From Caldinitratiruptor microaerophilus (GTDB lineage: Bacteria; Bacillota; Sulfobacillia; Symbiobacteriales; ZC4RG38), in the NCBI RefSeq assembly GCF_025999835.1, contig NZ_AP025628.1, positions 1,984,001-2,048,000 of the forward strand: DNA of 64,000 nt, written 5' to 3'. Shown here one piece after another: positions 46,662 to 55,659 of the stretch (position 1 is its first letter; each line of letters starts with the position of its first letter). A program made the translations under genes and the position numbers. The notes beneath the pieces were generated by a model, which saw only the letters and a program-made list of their open reading frames with translations, made no database searches and had not been told where the DNA came from.

Positions 46662-48344
46662 TCACTCCTCCTCCACGTACCACCGCCAGGGGAAGAGGGC
46701 GATCCCGTACCCGGGCGTGTTGACCACGCCCTTCACCCGCGCCGAGGTGAAGTCGGTGCGCGTGTTCGTGTACACCCAGATGTGCGGGGCATCCTCGACG
46801 ACGAGCTCCTGCACCCGGGCGTAGAGCGCCTTCCGCTTCTCCTGATCCGCCGTCCGGCGGGCCTCCTCGAGCAGGCGGTCGACCTCCGGGTTCGCGTAGC
46901 GGGAGCGGTTGAAGCCGCGCACCCGACCCTGGGCGTCGGGCCGGCCGCTGGAGGAGTGGTAGAGGGCGTAGAGGCTGTCCGGGTCGGCGTCCAGGCTGAA
47001 GGCCGAAAAGGCCGCGTCGTAGTTCCCGGGCATCACGTAGGTCTGCATCATCGTGGCGAAGTCCAGCAGCTCGACGTCGACCTGGATGCCGAGCGCCCCC
47101 CAGTCCTTGCGGACCTGCTGCGCCACCCCCTCGATCACCGGGCCCGCGTTGCTCCCGTAGAACTTGAGCACCAGGGGCTTGCCGCCCTTGACCAGTCGAC
47201 CCTCCGCGTCCCGATTGTAGCCGGCCTGCACCAGCAGCTCGGCGGCCTTCTGCGGGTCGTGGGCGTAGCCCTTCGCATCCGGCTTGTACGCCCAGGAAGC
47301 CGGCGGGATCGGGCCCGGGGGGACCACGCCCATGCCGTGCAGGACCTCCCGGACGATCGCCTCGCGGTCCAGAGCGTAGGACAGGGCCTGGCGCACGCGC
47401 CGGTCGTCGAGCGGCGGCCGGGACGTGTTCAGCGCGATGTACCCGAAGCCCATCCGCTGCCAGTCGTAGGCGCGGAGGGTGCCCTTCTTCTCCTCCTTGA
47501 GCCGCGCGACCTGTGCCCCGGGGACGTTGTAGACGGCGTCCACCCGGCCGCTCTCGAGGGCGGCCACACGGGCATCGGGGTCGGGGATGACCTGCCACCG
47601 GATGGTCTTGATCCAGGGCCCGAGCCCATCCTTCTTCAGAAACCAGTCCTCGTTCGCCTCGAGCTCGATGTACTGCCCGGGCTGCCATTCCACGAAGCGG
47701 TAAGGGCCCGACCCGACCGGCTCCTGGCCCCAGGGCGCCTTTTCGAGCTCCTTCACGGGCACCCCGGCGAGGAGGTGCCGGGGCAGGATGCCGATCTGGG
47801 TGCCCGTCCGCAGGAACGGCGCGTACGCCTCCTTCAGGGTGAACCGCACGGTGTGGGGGTCCACGGCGGTCACGTCCCGCACCGGGGCGACCGACTCCGC
47901 CCGGGGGCCGGTGTACCCCCGGTCCATCAGGACCCGGTAGGTGTAGACCACGTCCTCGGCCGTCACGGGTTGGCCGTCGTGAAACGTCGCGTCCTCGCGG
48001 AGGTGAAAGGTCCATTCCGTGCCGTCCGGGCTGGATTCCCAGCTGCGGGCCAGGCGCGGGGCCACCTCGAGCTTCTCGTTGATGTAGGTGAGACCGTCGA
48101 AGAGGAGGTCCGTGAGGTAGAAACCCTCCGCCGTGGCGGAGTAGAGCGGGTTCAGGCTGTCCGGGTCCGCCTCCAGCGCCAGCGTCACGCTCCCGCCGAA
48201 CGCAGGCTTGCCCACCGCGGCCGCGCGGGCGGGGGGAGCGGTCGACGTGGCGGGGAGGGCGACACGGCGACTGCAGGCCGGAAGGGTCAGAACAAGTCCC
48301 AGGAGGGTGCAGGCCGCGCCCACGAGGCGCCGTCGGGCAGACAC
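46662..48344 (-). CDS. ABC transporter substrate-binding lipoprotein (oligopeptide type)
   Basis: A 560-residue protein starting at GTG 48344 with AGGAGGGG upstream. The lipoprotein signal peptide ends in LTLPAC (Cys about 24). The mature part matches SBP family 5 (OppA/DppA): GGSVTLALEADPDSLNPLYS, the ATFHDGQPVTAEDVVYTYRVL block and RRVRQALSYALDREAI. It binds peptides or small ligands outside the cell for import. No permease or ATPase gene is next to it, so it may be an orphan receptor, possibly shared with a transporter elsewhere. The next gene downstream is metY. Confidence 0.92.
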   Translation of the reverse strand: MSARRRLVGAACTLLGLVLTLPACSRRVALPATSTAPPARAAAVGKPAFGGSVTLALEADPDSLNPLYSATAEGFYLTDLLFDGLTYINEKLEVAPRLARSWESSPDGTEWTFHLREDATFHDGQPVTAEDVVYTYRVLMDRGYTGPRAESVAPVRDVTAVDPHTVRFTLKEAYAPFLRTGTQIGILPRHLLAGVPVKELEKAPWGQEPVGSGPYRFVEWQPGQYIELEANEDWFLKKDGLGPWIKTIRWQVIPDPDARVAALESGRVDAVYNVPGAQVARLKEEKKGTLRAYDWQRMGFGYIALNTSRPPLDDRRVRQALSYALDREAIVREVLHGMGVVPPGPIPPASWAYKPDAKGYAHDPQKAAELLVQAGYNRDAEGRLVKGGKPLVLKFYGSNAGPVIEGVAQQVRKDWGALGIQVDVELLDFATMMQTYVMPGNYDAAFSAFSLDADPDSLYALYHSSSGRPDAQGRVRGFNRSRYANPEVDRLLEEARRTADQEKRKALYARVQELVVEDAPHIWVYTNTRTDFTSARVKGVVNTPGYGIALFPWRWYVEEE

Positions 48345-48507
48345 CGGAGGAACCCCTCCTCCGCGCGGGCTTCGCCCAGCATCGATGGAACATGCGTGCC
48401 GACCCCAGAGCGGAACGGCATGACCCGGAACGTATTCGCAACTGCCGCCGGGCCTCTCCTGCCCCGGCCGGACTTACCGGCATTCCACTTTTTGCTATGA
48501 GCCGAGC

Positions 48508-49941
48508 TCACCGCCGTATGCCCGCCCGCCGCCGCGCGTCCTCGACCGCCCCGAGAATGATCCGCGCTTCCCGGTTCCCGGGGGCGAGGCCCAGCACCTG
48601 CTCCGCCTCGGCGCCGGCCTCCTCGTACCGGCCGGTGAGGTAATAGAGGCGCGCGAGCTCGAGGTGGGGGCGCCAGTCCCCGGGGCTTGCACGCGCCGCC
48701 TCCCGGAGCCAGTACTCCGCCTCCTCGTACCGGCGCACCGCCATGGCCGCCTGGCCTTGCTCCAGGGCGTCCCTCGCCCGGACCGGGATCGGGAAGGCGC
48801 CGGCCACCAGGAGGACGGCCACGGCCACGACGGCGAGGACCGCGGGCCGCCGCCACCGCGCCCGGCCCTGCCGGGGTACGCCGGCCACCGCCGCGGCGGC
48901 GAACCCGCCAGCCAGCCCACCCAGGTGCGCCCAGTTGTCGATGTTCGGGATCAGGAGCCCGATCGCGAGGTTGAGGCCGATCGGCCACAACAGCTGGCCC
49001 CATGGCACGCGCCACTGGCGCGGCGCGGCGATCCGGAAGTACACCGCTGCGCCGAAGAGACCGAAGAGCGCCCCCGAAGCTCCGACGCTGGGACGCACGA
49101 AGCTGCCCAGGAGAAGGCTCATCAGGCTGCCCGACAGCCCGGCCGCCGCGTAGATGAACGCGAAGCGCCACGAACCGAACAGGGTCTCGACGAGACGCCC
49201 CATGTGCGCCAGCACCAGGCCGTTCATCACCAGGTGGGCGATGCCGGCGTGAAGGAACATCGCCGTGAAGAGGCGCCAGTACTCGCCCCCCAGGACGATC
49301 GCCGGACCGTAGTTGGCCCCCCAGCGGATCAGGACCGAGCTGCGGGTCGACCCGCCGTGGACCTCGAGCCACAGGTACACCGCCCCGATGGCCGCCAGGA
49401 GCGCGTACGTGACGTACGGCACCGGCAGGTCCCGGGCGGGACGCTCCACCCCCGGGGTCGCTCCGGCCTCTGCCTCTCCGGGCAGGGCCGGCGGGTGCGG
49501 GTGCAGCAGGACGTCGGCCAGGAAGGCCGGGCCGCCGGGCCGGAGCACTTCCCGGCTCTCGAGGTCCACCACCCACGGCTCGACCGCCCGGCCCCCGTCG
49601 CCCCGGGTCCCGAGACGCAGCACCTCGTCCAGCACCGGGGCCGTGAGGGTCCCTGCGAACACGAAGGCGACCACCACGTGGGCCGGCCAGGGTCCGGCGG
49701 CGCCCCACGGCCCGGCGGCGGCAAGCCCGGCGGCCACCCCCGCCCGCTCGGCGGGGGTGAGGGCGTCGGCAGGGACGAGCACCACGGCCAGGCCACCCCC
49801 GGCGCCCGGGTCGGCCGTCCGCCGGACCGCGACAGGGCAGTAGGCGCGCAGGTGCGCCGGCAGCTCGTCTTCCGCCGGCAGGAACCCCTCCCGGCCGACG
49901 AGCCTCCACCGGACGGCGTGCAGGTAGCCGGAAAGGTCCAC
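48508..49941 (-). CDS. Rhomboid-family intramembrane serine protease with C-terminal TPR
   Basis: A 477-residue protein starting at GTG 49941. An N-terminal cytoplasmic domain (about 1-170) precedes a rhomboid core of about six to seven helices with GEYWRLFTAMFLHAGIAHLVMN, the catalytic serine in SVGASGALFG and the catalytic His in WAHLGGLAGG. The C-terminal region (about 390-470) contains TPR-like helices (YEEAEYWLREAARASPGDWR). The layout resembles GluP/YqgP of Bacillus. Substrates are unknown. It is on the same strand as the YpdA-type gene upstream and the lipoprotein downstream. Confidence 0.9.
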   Translation of the reverse strand: MDLSGYLHAVRWRLVGREGFLPAEDELPAHLRAYCPVAVRRTADPGAGGGLAVVLVPADALTPAERAGVAAGLAAAGPWGAAGPWPAHVVVAFVFAGTLTAPVLDEVLRLGTRGDGGRAVEPWVVDLESREVLRPGGPAFLADVLLHPHPPALPGEAEAGATPGVERPARDLPVPYVTYALLAAIGAVYLWLEVHGGSTRSSVLIRWGANYGPAIVLGGEYWRLFTAMFLHAGIAHLVMNGLVLAHMGRLVETLFGSWRFAFIYAAAGLSGSLMSLLLGSFVRPSVGASGALFGLFGAAVYFRIAAPRQWRVPWGQLLWPIGLNLAIGLLIPNIDNWAHLGGLAGGFAAAAVAGVPRQGRARWRRPAVLAVVAVAVLLVAGAFPIPVRARDALEQGQAAMAVRRYEEAEYWLREAARASPGDWRPHLELARLYYLTGRYEEAGAEAEQVLGLAPGNREARIILGAVEDARRRAGIRR

Positions 49942-49965
49942 GTGGCGGCCCCCTTCGGGCCTGCG

Positions 49966-50988
49966 CTAGCGCGGCACCGGAAGGCCGCGCCCGACCAGGG
50001 CGCGCACGATCCGCTCGCCGTGCTCCCGCCCGTTCTCGATGAAGATGCGGTTCGCGTCGTAGCCGGCGGCGACCACCCCGGCGAGGAAGAGTCCCGGCAC
50101 GTTGGTTTCCATCGTCGCCGGGTCGTGGGCCGGCACCCCCGTGACCGGGTCGACGGAGACGCCGAGCGACCGGACGAGCGCGTGGTCGGGACGGTAGCCG
50201 GTGAGGGCGAAGACAAAGTCGCACGGGAGTTCCTGCCCCCGGCCCTCCGTCTCGACCACGATCCGGCCGGGGCGGATCTCCCGCACCACCGTGTTCCACA
50301 GCGCCCGGATGGACCCCTCCTGCAGGCGCGCCCGGATGTCCGGCAGCACCCAGGGCTTGACCCGGTCGCTGAGGTCCGGGCCCCGGTGGATGAGGGTGAC
50401 GCGGGCACCGTGCCGGTAGAGGTCGAGCGCCGCCTCGACCGCCGAGTTGCGGCCCCCGACCACGGCCACGTCCAGGCCGTAGTAGGGCGCAGGCTCCGTA
50501 TAGAAATGGCTGCAGAGCTGCGGGTCGTCCTCCCCCGGCACCCCGAGGAGGTTCGGGGAGTCGAAGTAGCCCGTGGCCACGACGAGAGCCCGTCCGGCAA
50601 CCCCGTCCGGGCGGCCGTCGCGGTGGCGGGTCTCGAGGGCGAAGCCCTCCGGGCTCCGCCGGGCGCCCACGACCCGCTCCCACTGGCGAATCCGCAGGCC
50701 CGCGGCCTCCGCGATCCGCCGGTAGTAGCGGATGGCCTCCCGCCGGGTGGGCCTCTCCCCCTGGACCACGAACGGCACCCCGCCGATCTCCAGCCGGTCT
50801 GCCGTGCTGAAAAAGGTCATGAAGAGGGGGTAACGCGTGAGGGAGTGCGCGACCGACCCCTGCTCCACCACCACGTAGTCGAGCCCGGCCCGGTGCGCGG
50901 CCAGCGCCGTGGCCAGCCCGCAGGGGCCGGCGCCAACGATGACGAGGTCGTGCAGGCGCGCCACCTCCGTCCGTGAGGTCGCCCCCAT
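49966..50988 (-). CDS. YpdA/Bdr-type bacillithiol disulfide reductase
   Basis: A 340-residue FAD/NAD(P)-binding protein related to thioredoxin reductase. It has GAGPCGLATALAAHRAG near the N-terminus, a second dinucleotide site VVGGRNSAVEAALDLYRHG and a C-terminal ATG-type FAD segment, but lacks the CxxC of thioredoxin reductases, fitting the YpdA family which reduces bacillithiol disulfide with NADPH. The ATG at 50988 overlaps a TACAAT (50993-50988), so the true start may be later, such as GTG 50964. With bshC elsewhere in the window it supports a bacillithiol redox system. Confidence 0.85.
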   Translation of the reverse strand: MGATSRTEVARLHDLVIVGAGPCGLATALAAHRAGLDYVVVEQGSVAHSLTRYPLFMTFFSTADRLEIGGVPFVVQGERPTRREAIRYYRRIAEAAGLRIRQWERVVGARRSPEGFALETRHRDGRPDGVAGRALVVATGYFDSPNLLGVPGEDDPQLCSHFYTEPAPYYGLDVAVVGGRNSAVEAALDLYRHGARVTLIHRGPDLSDRVKPWVLPDIRARLQEGSIRALWNTVVREIRPGRIVVETEGRGQELPCDFVFALTGYRPDHALVRSLGVSVDPVTGVPAHDPATMETNVPGLFLAGVVAAGYDANRIFIENGREHGERIVRALVGRGLPVPR

Positions 50989-51028
50989 TGTAGCGCGCCC
51001 GGCTCCGCAGCGTCACCGATCGAGAGCC

Positions 51029-51058
51029 CCGGGGCGCCGGCCACCGCCGGCGCCCCGG
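51029..51058 (-). terminator. Terminator-like hairpin after the Hsp20 gene
   Basis: CCGGGGCGCCGGC (51029-51041) and GCCGGCGCCCCGG (51046-51058) form a 13-pair stem with a 4-base loop, five bases after the stop of the Hsp20 gene. No U-tract follows. Confidence 0.6.
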
Positions 51059-51062
51059 ACGT

Positions 51063-51539
51063 TCACTGGATATCGATGGGAAGCCTCCGCCCGCCCGCCG
51101 GCCCCGCGGCCCGCGGGATGCGGATCTCGAGCACCCCGTGCTGGTACCGGGCATGGGCCCTGTCCGCATCGACGGGGACGGGCAGGGGCACGGTCCGCTG
51201 GAAGGCGCCGTACCGCCGCTCCCCGTAGTAGTACCCCTGGCGCTGCTCTTCGGCCGCCCGGCGGACCTCCCCCCGCAGGGTGACGGTCCGGTCGGTCACC
51301 CGCACGTCCAGGTCCTGGGGGTCCACCCCCGGCACCTCGGCGCGGACGACCACGTCATCGCCCTGCTCGAACACCTCCACGGTCGGCGTGTCCCCGAGCG
51401 CCCGCTGGAGGAGGGCGAAGGGCTGGTCGAAGAGCCGGCGGAACTCCTCCATCATCCCCCAGGGCCCCGGACCGCTCCACCCGTCGCCGCGCGGGATGAG
51501 CTCTCGCACCGCGATCCCCCCGTTCCGCTTCGCGTTCAT
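51063..51539 (-). CDS. Hsp20/alpha-crystallin family small heat shock protein
   Basis: A 158-residue protein from ATG 51539 (a longer in-frame start exists but lacks support). An N-terminal flexible region contains FRRLFDQPFALLQRAL; the alpha-crystallin domain (about 50-145) has VEVFEQGDDVVVRAEVPGVDPQDLDV, VTLRGE and the diagnostic GAFQRTVPLPVPVD, with a C-terminal IPI-like RRLPIDIQ. These ATP-independent chaperones bind unfolding proteins during heat stress. It has its own downstream hairpin. The adjacent intergenic region upstream holds no recognisable CIRCE element. Confidence 0.95.
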   Translation of the reverse strand: MNAKRNGGIAVRELIPRGDGWSGPGPWGMMEEFRRLFDQPFALLQRALGDTPTVEVFEQGDDVVVRAEVPGVDPQDLDVRVTDRTVTLRGEVRRAAEEQRQGYYYGERRYGAFQRTVPLPVPVDADRAHARYQHGVLEIRIPRAAGPAGGRRLPIDIQ

Positions 51540-51840
51540 GCTTCTCACGGTCTGTTTCTGGCGGGGCCGCCGCGCCGTGCGCCCGGTGCCCGCAGCCGGG
51601 ATACCTGCCACCGGCGCCGCGGCAGCGGGCCCGGCTCCCGCACGGTGTGCACCCGCCGGACCCGGCCCCCGGGGGCATCGCCGCCTGCGGGCACGCCGGC
51701 GGCGGAGGGGCAGGTTCCCTGAAGCCGTTTGCCGGCGCAGCGGCTCCGGGCATAGCTTGCGCGCCGTGACGGCACCCTATCGGCCACGGGACGTGATCGC
51801 TCGTGGATGTTCCTGGCACTGGAGGCGAAGGAGGCTGACG

Positions 51841-52086
51841 ATGGCGCGAGAAGAGACCGCCGGCCGGCGGCCCGCCGGCAGAGCTCGGGAGGGCGGGGAG
51901 CCGCAGGCGGCCGGCCTGCCGCTCCCACCGGAAGTCGGGGCGCAGTTCGCCCAGGAGGCGCGGGAGGACCTTCTCCACCCGGCCGCGACCGAGGCGCTGG
52001 AGGACAACCTCGAGGCCACCCACGTCCGGCGCCACCGGTTCACGCGGGCCCAGGTGGCCGCCCGGTACGAGGCCGGTCCGCACTGA
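51841..52086 (+). CDS. Small hydrophilic protein of unknown function
   Basis: An 81-residue protein starting at ATG 51841; GAAGGAGG six bases upstream is an excellent ribosome binding site. It is rich in Ala, Arg and Glu, with no membrane segment. The C-terminal 40 residues (ALEDNLEATHVRRHRFTRAQ) look like a short helix-rich segment. I do not recognise a family. It lies upstream of the HExxH protein gene on the same strand with a 48-base gap, so they may be cotranscribed. Confidence 0.6.
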   Translation: MAREETAGRRPAGRAREGGEPQAAGLPLPPEVGAQFAQEAREDLLHPAATEALEDNLEATHVRRHRFTRAQVAARYEAGPH

Positions 52087-52134
52087 GGCGCGGACCGGCC
52101 GGGTCCGGCGCCGCCGCGCATACGCTGATGCAGG

Positions 52135-52959
52135 GTGAGCGCGGTGGCCATCATCCCGGTCTGGCGCGAGCTTCTGGCGGGCACGGCGGCAGGCCCCGGC
52201 TGCCTGAGCCTCCTCGCCGCGCTCGAGGAGACGTATGGCCCGGAGGTCTACGGTCCCGGCGGCGCCCCCGGTGCCCTGGCGCGGACGTGGCTGCCGGCGA
52301 TCGGGCAGATCGCCCGGGTAGGGGGCGACTGGTGGGAGGCCAGCATCGCCACTCTGCTCGGCCGGGTCTACCGGCACCTCCCGCCGCCGCCCCCGGACGT
52401 CTACCTGGGTACCCTCCTGTTTCTCGCCCCGGCCGCGACCCTCTCCCTGCAGGGTCGCCCCGTGGTCGCGGTGGGGCTGGAGCGGTTCGATCCGCTCTGC
52501 CCGCCCGGCATGCCGCCCCCGCGCGGACTCTACCACCCGAGCGAGGTCGAGGAGATGCTCCCCCACGAGGCGGCGCACGTGGCCCGGATTCGGGCACTCG
52601 GCCTCTGCCCTTCCCCCCGCGACCTCACCCTCGCCGACATGGTCCTCCTGGAGGGGACGGCCCTGCTCTTCACGGACTGGTTCCTCGGCCGGCAGACCCT
52701 CCCGACGTTCATGCCGGCCGCGGAGATCGCACGCCATCAGGCCGAGGAGGCCGCGCACCGGGCGGTCGTGCGCGGCGCCCTCGGCGAGCGCGGCATGCCG
52801 GCGTTCCTCCGGTTCTTCCGGGCGAACGCCCCGGTTTCGGGATACTACGTGGGCCTGTCCCTGTGCCGGGAGTACTGCGCCCGCACCGGCGTCACGCCCG
52901 ACCGCCTGGTGCTCGTGCCCACGCGGGAGATCCTGGCGGCCGTGGGGCTCGGCAGCTGA
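52135..52959 (+). CDS. Predicted zinc-metalloprotease-like protein (HExxH, DUF2268-like)
   Basis: A 274-residue soluble protein from GTG 52135 (GTG 52144 is also possible). The only clear motif is PHEAAHVARI near residue 144, an HExxH zinc-binding helix, followed by LLEGTALLFTDWFLG near 178, where the third ligand Glu of gluzincins would be expected. This layout resembles DUF2268-type predicted proteases, but the resemblance is limited. No signal peptide is present. It is convergent with the GNAT gene, 29 bases between the stops. Confidence 0.6.
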   Translation: MSAVAIIPVWRELLAGTAAGPGCLSLLAALEETYGPEVYGPGGAPGALARTWLPAIGQIARVGGDWWEASIATLLGRVYRHLPPPPPDVYLGTLLFLAPAATLSLQGRPVVAVGLERFDPLCPPGMPPPRGLYHPSEVEEMLPHEAAHVARIRALGLCPSPRDLTLADMVLLEGTALLFTDWFLGRQTLPTFMPAAEIARHQAEEAAHRAVVRGALGERGMPAFLRFFRANAPVSGYYVGLSLCREYCARTGVTPDRLVLVPTREILAAVGLGS

Positions 52960-52988
52960 TCCGGGGCGGATCCGGCCCCGGACGTCCG

Positions 52989-53456
52989 CTAGATCAGCGG
53001 GCGGGCCATGAGGATGCGCTCGGGCCAGTACCCGAGTGCCGTGGCGAAGCGGAGGGCGTCCGTCGCGTGCAACCCCACGACCACGCCCACCCCCCGCGCC
53101 CCGGCCTGCCGCAGGTGCTGTTCGGCAGCCCGCAGGAGGATCCGGCCGACGCCCTGGCGCCGCCAGGCCGGGTCGACCCGCAGGTGCAGGACCAGCCCTT
53201 CGGTCTGGCCGGTGAGCGGGTTCGGCTGCATGTGGTAGAGGATGGAACCCACCGGACGCCCGGCCGCCTCCGCCACCAACACGGTGCCGCCGGGCTGGGC
53301 CAGCGCCGCCCGGACGACGGTCTCGACCCGCTGGGCCACGACGGGGAAGTGGGCCCCGACCTGCTCCCGCTGGGAGATGTGCTCCCAGGCGGCCAGGGCG
53401 CACTCATGCAGGAGCCAGGGCAGGTCCTCCGCCCGCCCCACCCGGACCTGCACCAC
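52989..53456 (-). CDS. GNAT-family N-acetyltransferase
   Basis: A 155-residue protein from GTG 53456, with GGGGAG seven bases upstream. The GNAT fold is shown by strand VLVAEAAGRPVGSILYHM, the acetyl-CoA pyrophosphate loop RVDPAWRRQGVGRILLRAA (R/Q-x-x-G-x-G/A) and a C-terminal ALRFATALGYWPE. The acetyl acceptor is unknown. It lies 73 bases downstream... of no operon partner on its strand; upstream is the divergent region before the DUF2203 gene. Confidence 0.88.
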   Translation of the reverse strand: MVQVRVGRAEDLPWLLHECALAAWEHISQREQVGAHFPVVAQRVETVVRAALAQPGGTVLVAEAAGRPVGSILYHMQPNPLTGQTEGLVLHLRVDPAWRRQGVGRILLRAAEQHLRQAGARGVGVVVGLHATDALRFATALGYWPERILMARPLI

Positions 53457-53546
53457 GGCGCGACTCCCCCCTCACAGGAGACTATGCGCGCCGTCGCGCG
53501 GCCATGGCGAGACGCGAGAAGGACCGGGGCATCCCGGTCCGTCCTG

Positions 53547-54032
53547 CTAGTGCTTCCCGCCGCCCGGCTCACCGGGGCCAGGCCCCTCCCGGCCTTCTGT
53601 GCCCTTGCCCGGGCCGGCGGTGCCCGGCGGCAGGGGCTTGCGGCCCGCGAAGCCGTCCGTCAGGCCGTGGAAGTAGAGGATCTCGGGCTCGCCGAGCCGC
53701 CAGCAGAGCATGACCTCCTGGTCCCCGAGCTTCATGGGGAAGTCTACCAGTCCAGAGCCAATATCTTGCAGGATCGCGCCGATCTCCTTGATCCGCGCGA
53801 TGTGCCCCTGTGCGGCGATCTTCAGGAAGTCCAGCTCGGCCTCTTCCTGAAGGAATGTGCTGGCGTCGATGGGCCGTCCCTGCCTGCGGGCGAGTTCCTT
53901 GGCCTCCCGGAGCTTCCAGAGTTTCTCCTCCATCTCCTTCAGCAGAGCCTGCAGCTGGCTCAAGATCTTTTCGAGTTCGGGGATGCAGGCATTGGCCTCT
54001 TCAACCGAGAAATACCGGGTGAACATACTCAT
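53547..54032 (-). CDS. DUF2203 family protein
   Basis: A 161-residue protein from ATG 54032 (AAGGCGGGG upstream; M-S-M so ATG 54026 also possible). The first 75 residues form a long coiled coil beginning TRYFSVEEANACIPELEKIL, typical of DUF2203, and the second part has VDFPMKLGDQEVMLCWRLGE and IxxFHGLxDGFAGR. The C-terminal tail is Gly/Pro-rich and likely disordered. DUF2203 proteins are of unknown function. The gene is divergent from folP. Confidence 0.85.
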   Translation of the reverse strand: MSMFTRYFSVEEANACIPELEKILSQLQALLKEMEEKLWKLREAKELARRQGRPIDASTFLQEEAELDFLKIAAQGHIARIKEIGAILQDIGSGLVDFPMKLGDQEVMLCWRLGEPEILYFHGLTDGFAGRKPLPPGTAGPGKGTEGREGPGPGEPGGGKH

Positions 54033-54208
54033 CCCCGCCTTCCGGGCGCCGTGGTAACAGATTATAGGGTCTCCGGTGGGAGAAGTCAAACCGCTTCTCC
54101 TCGACGGTTCTCCGCCCCGGTCCCCGATCCCTGCAGCCCCTGTCCACCCCCGGGCGGCCGGGCGAGGGGGGAGGGCCATCGGCTCGGCGGAGGGGGGCTT
54201 TTCTCTCC

Positions 54209-54286
54209 TTCCGTATTCCGAAAGTCTCTGTTAGAATGGTTCTCGAAGGATGTCCCCGGTGGGCGGCCTCCGGCGAGGCCGCCCAC
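54209..54286 (+). promoter_or_regulatory. folP-folE promoter and leader hairpin
   Basis: TTCCGT (54209-54214) and TAGAAT (54232-54237) are 17 bases apart. The short leader then contains GTGGGCGGCCTC (54259-54270) and GAGGCCGCCCAC (54275-54286), a perfect 12-pair hairpin with loop CGGC, 23 bases before the folP start. It does not match the tetrahydrofolate riboswitch consensus. Confidence 0.55.
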
Positions 54287-54308
54287 TCTTCGCACACCCG
54301 AGAGGCAG

Positions 54309-55658
54309 GTGAGCCCCATCCAGGACGCTCCCCGGTTCCGTGCCCGCATGCTCGACCTCCCGACCCTGGAGGCGCTGAGCCGCGAGATGCGGCGGCTCGA
54401 AGTGGACCGCGGGGGCATCCCGCTCATGGCCCCCAAGGGGATCGTGCGGGCGATCCTGGTCGAGGACGTCCCCACCAAGGCCGCCAACATCATCAAGCAG
54501 GAGGCGCTGGCCCGCGGCGGGGACCTCGTGACCCCGTGGATGGCCGCCGACTTCGCGGCGGACACGGTGGACGTGATCGTGATCGGGAACGTGGTGACGC
54601 TGCGCAGCCTGGTGGCCAAGCTGTACCGGCAGACCGTCTACTTCCTGCCCGAGTTCGCCGACGCGCTCCAGGACGTGCTCATGAAGACCGTCCCCGGCTA
54701 CCTGCCGGTGGCGCGCCGGCCGGGCCGGCAGGGACTGGTCGTCGAGGAGACCCTGGACGACCTCTTCGGGGGGCGCATCCCGACGGCCCGCGGCGGGCGG
54801 GCGGTCGCCCTCCCGACGCTGGTGCCGCCCCCCGGGACGCCGGATCACGCGTGGCATTTCGGCCGCGAAACCTACATGCTGGGCATCCTGGAGCCGGAGG
54901 GCGGCCCTCTGGGCGGCGCTCCCGCTCGCGCCGACGAGGCCGGTCCCCCGGAGGTGCTGCTCGAGCGGGCCCGCTCCCTGGTTGCCGCAGGGGCCCGGAT
55001 CGTGGAGGTGGACGCGGAGGGGGGCGCCGCGGCGGCCGGCGTGGCGCCCCTGGTCCGCTCGCTGCGCGAGGCGCTGCCCGGGGTGCTCGTCGCCGTCCGG
55101 ACCACCCGGGCGGAGACCGCCCGGACCGCCCTGGCGGCCGGGGCCCACCTCCTGGTGACCGGAGCGGCCCTGCGTGACGATCCCGACCTGCGTGAGGTCG
55201 TCGCCGAAAGCGGCGTCCCCGCCGTCGCCGTCCACGCCCCGCCGCAGCCGGAGTACCGTGACCTGATGTCGGACGTCGCCCGGTTCTTCTGGGACACGCT
55301 GGACGCCGTCACGAAGGCCGGCGCGCGGGTCGAGCAACTCCTCCTCGACCCCGGCCTGGGACTTCAGAAGACGCACGAACAGGACCTCGAGTGTACCCGG
55401 CGGCTGCGGGAGCTCACGAGCTTCGGCCGGCCGCTGGTGTACACCCCCCCGGCTAGACTGGCCGCCGACCCCATGGGCACCGCGGCGCTGGTGACCCTGG
55501 CCGTCGCCGGGGGGGCCGACTTCGTCCGGGTGCGCGACGTGGGAGGCATCGTGGGCTGCGTCCGCACCGCAGACGCGCTCGTGCGGGGCCACCTGCGCCC
55601 CGGCGAGCCCGACACGGGCCGGGAACCGGTCCACACACCGCGGGAGGGGGAGCGCTGA
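54309..55658 (+). CDS. folP: Dihydropteroate synthase-type protein
   Basis: From GTG 54309 the product has 449 residues, longer than the usual DHPS (about 280). The C-terminal 260 residues form a pterin-binding TIM barrel with [21 protein letters not shown] and [12 protein letters not shown], resembling DHPS, but the classical N-terminal GILNVTPDSF is replaced by [10 protein letters not shown]. The N-terminal about 170 residues ([20 protein letters not shown]) match the extension seen in several Firmicute and archaeal proteins annotated as dihydropteroate synthase. A true folate role is supported by folE directly downstream, with one base between. Confidence 0.75.
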   Translation: MSPIQDAPRFRARMLDLPTLEALSREMRRLEVDRGGIPLMAPKGIVRAILVEDVPTKAANIIKQEALARGGDLVTPWMAADFAADTVDVIVIGNVVTLRSLVAKLYRQTVYFLPEFADALQDVLMKTVPGYLPVARRPGRQGLVVEETLDDLFGGRIPTARGGRAVALPTLVPPPGTPDHAWHFGRETYMLGILEPEGGPLGGAPARADEAGPPEVLLERARSLVAAGARIVEVDAEGGAAAAGVAPLVRSLREALPGVLVAVRTTRAETARTALAAGAHLLVTGAALRDDPDLREVVAESGVPAVAVHAPPQPEYRDLMSDVARFFWDTLDAVTKAGARVEQLLLDPGLGLQKTHEQDLECTRRLRELTSFGRPLVYTPPARLAADPMGTAALVTLAVAGGADFVRVRDVGGIVGCVRTADALVRGHLRPGEPDTGREPVHTPREGER

Positions 55659-55659
55659 G

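Noticed and set aside
44761-48483. 1240-codon minus-strand frame suggesting a giant fusion of MetY with upstream sequence
   Set aside because: The part above 46569 is a shadow of the oligopeptide-binding lipoprotein in another frame; a clear ribosome binding site precedes TTG 46569.
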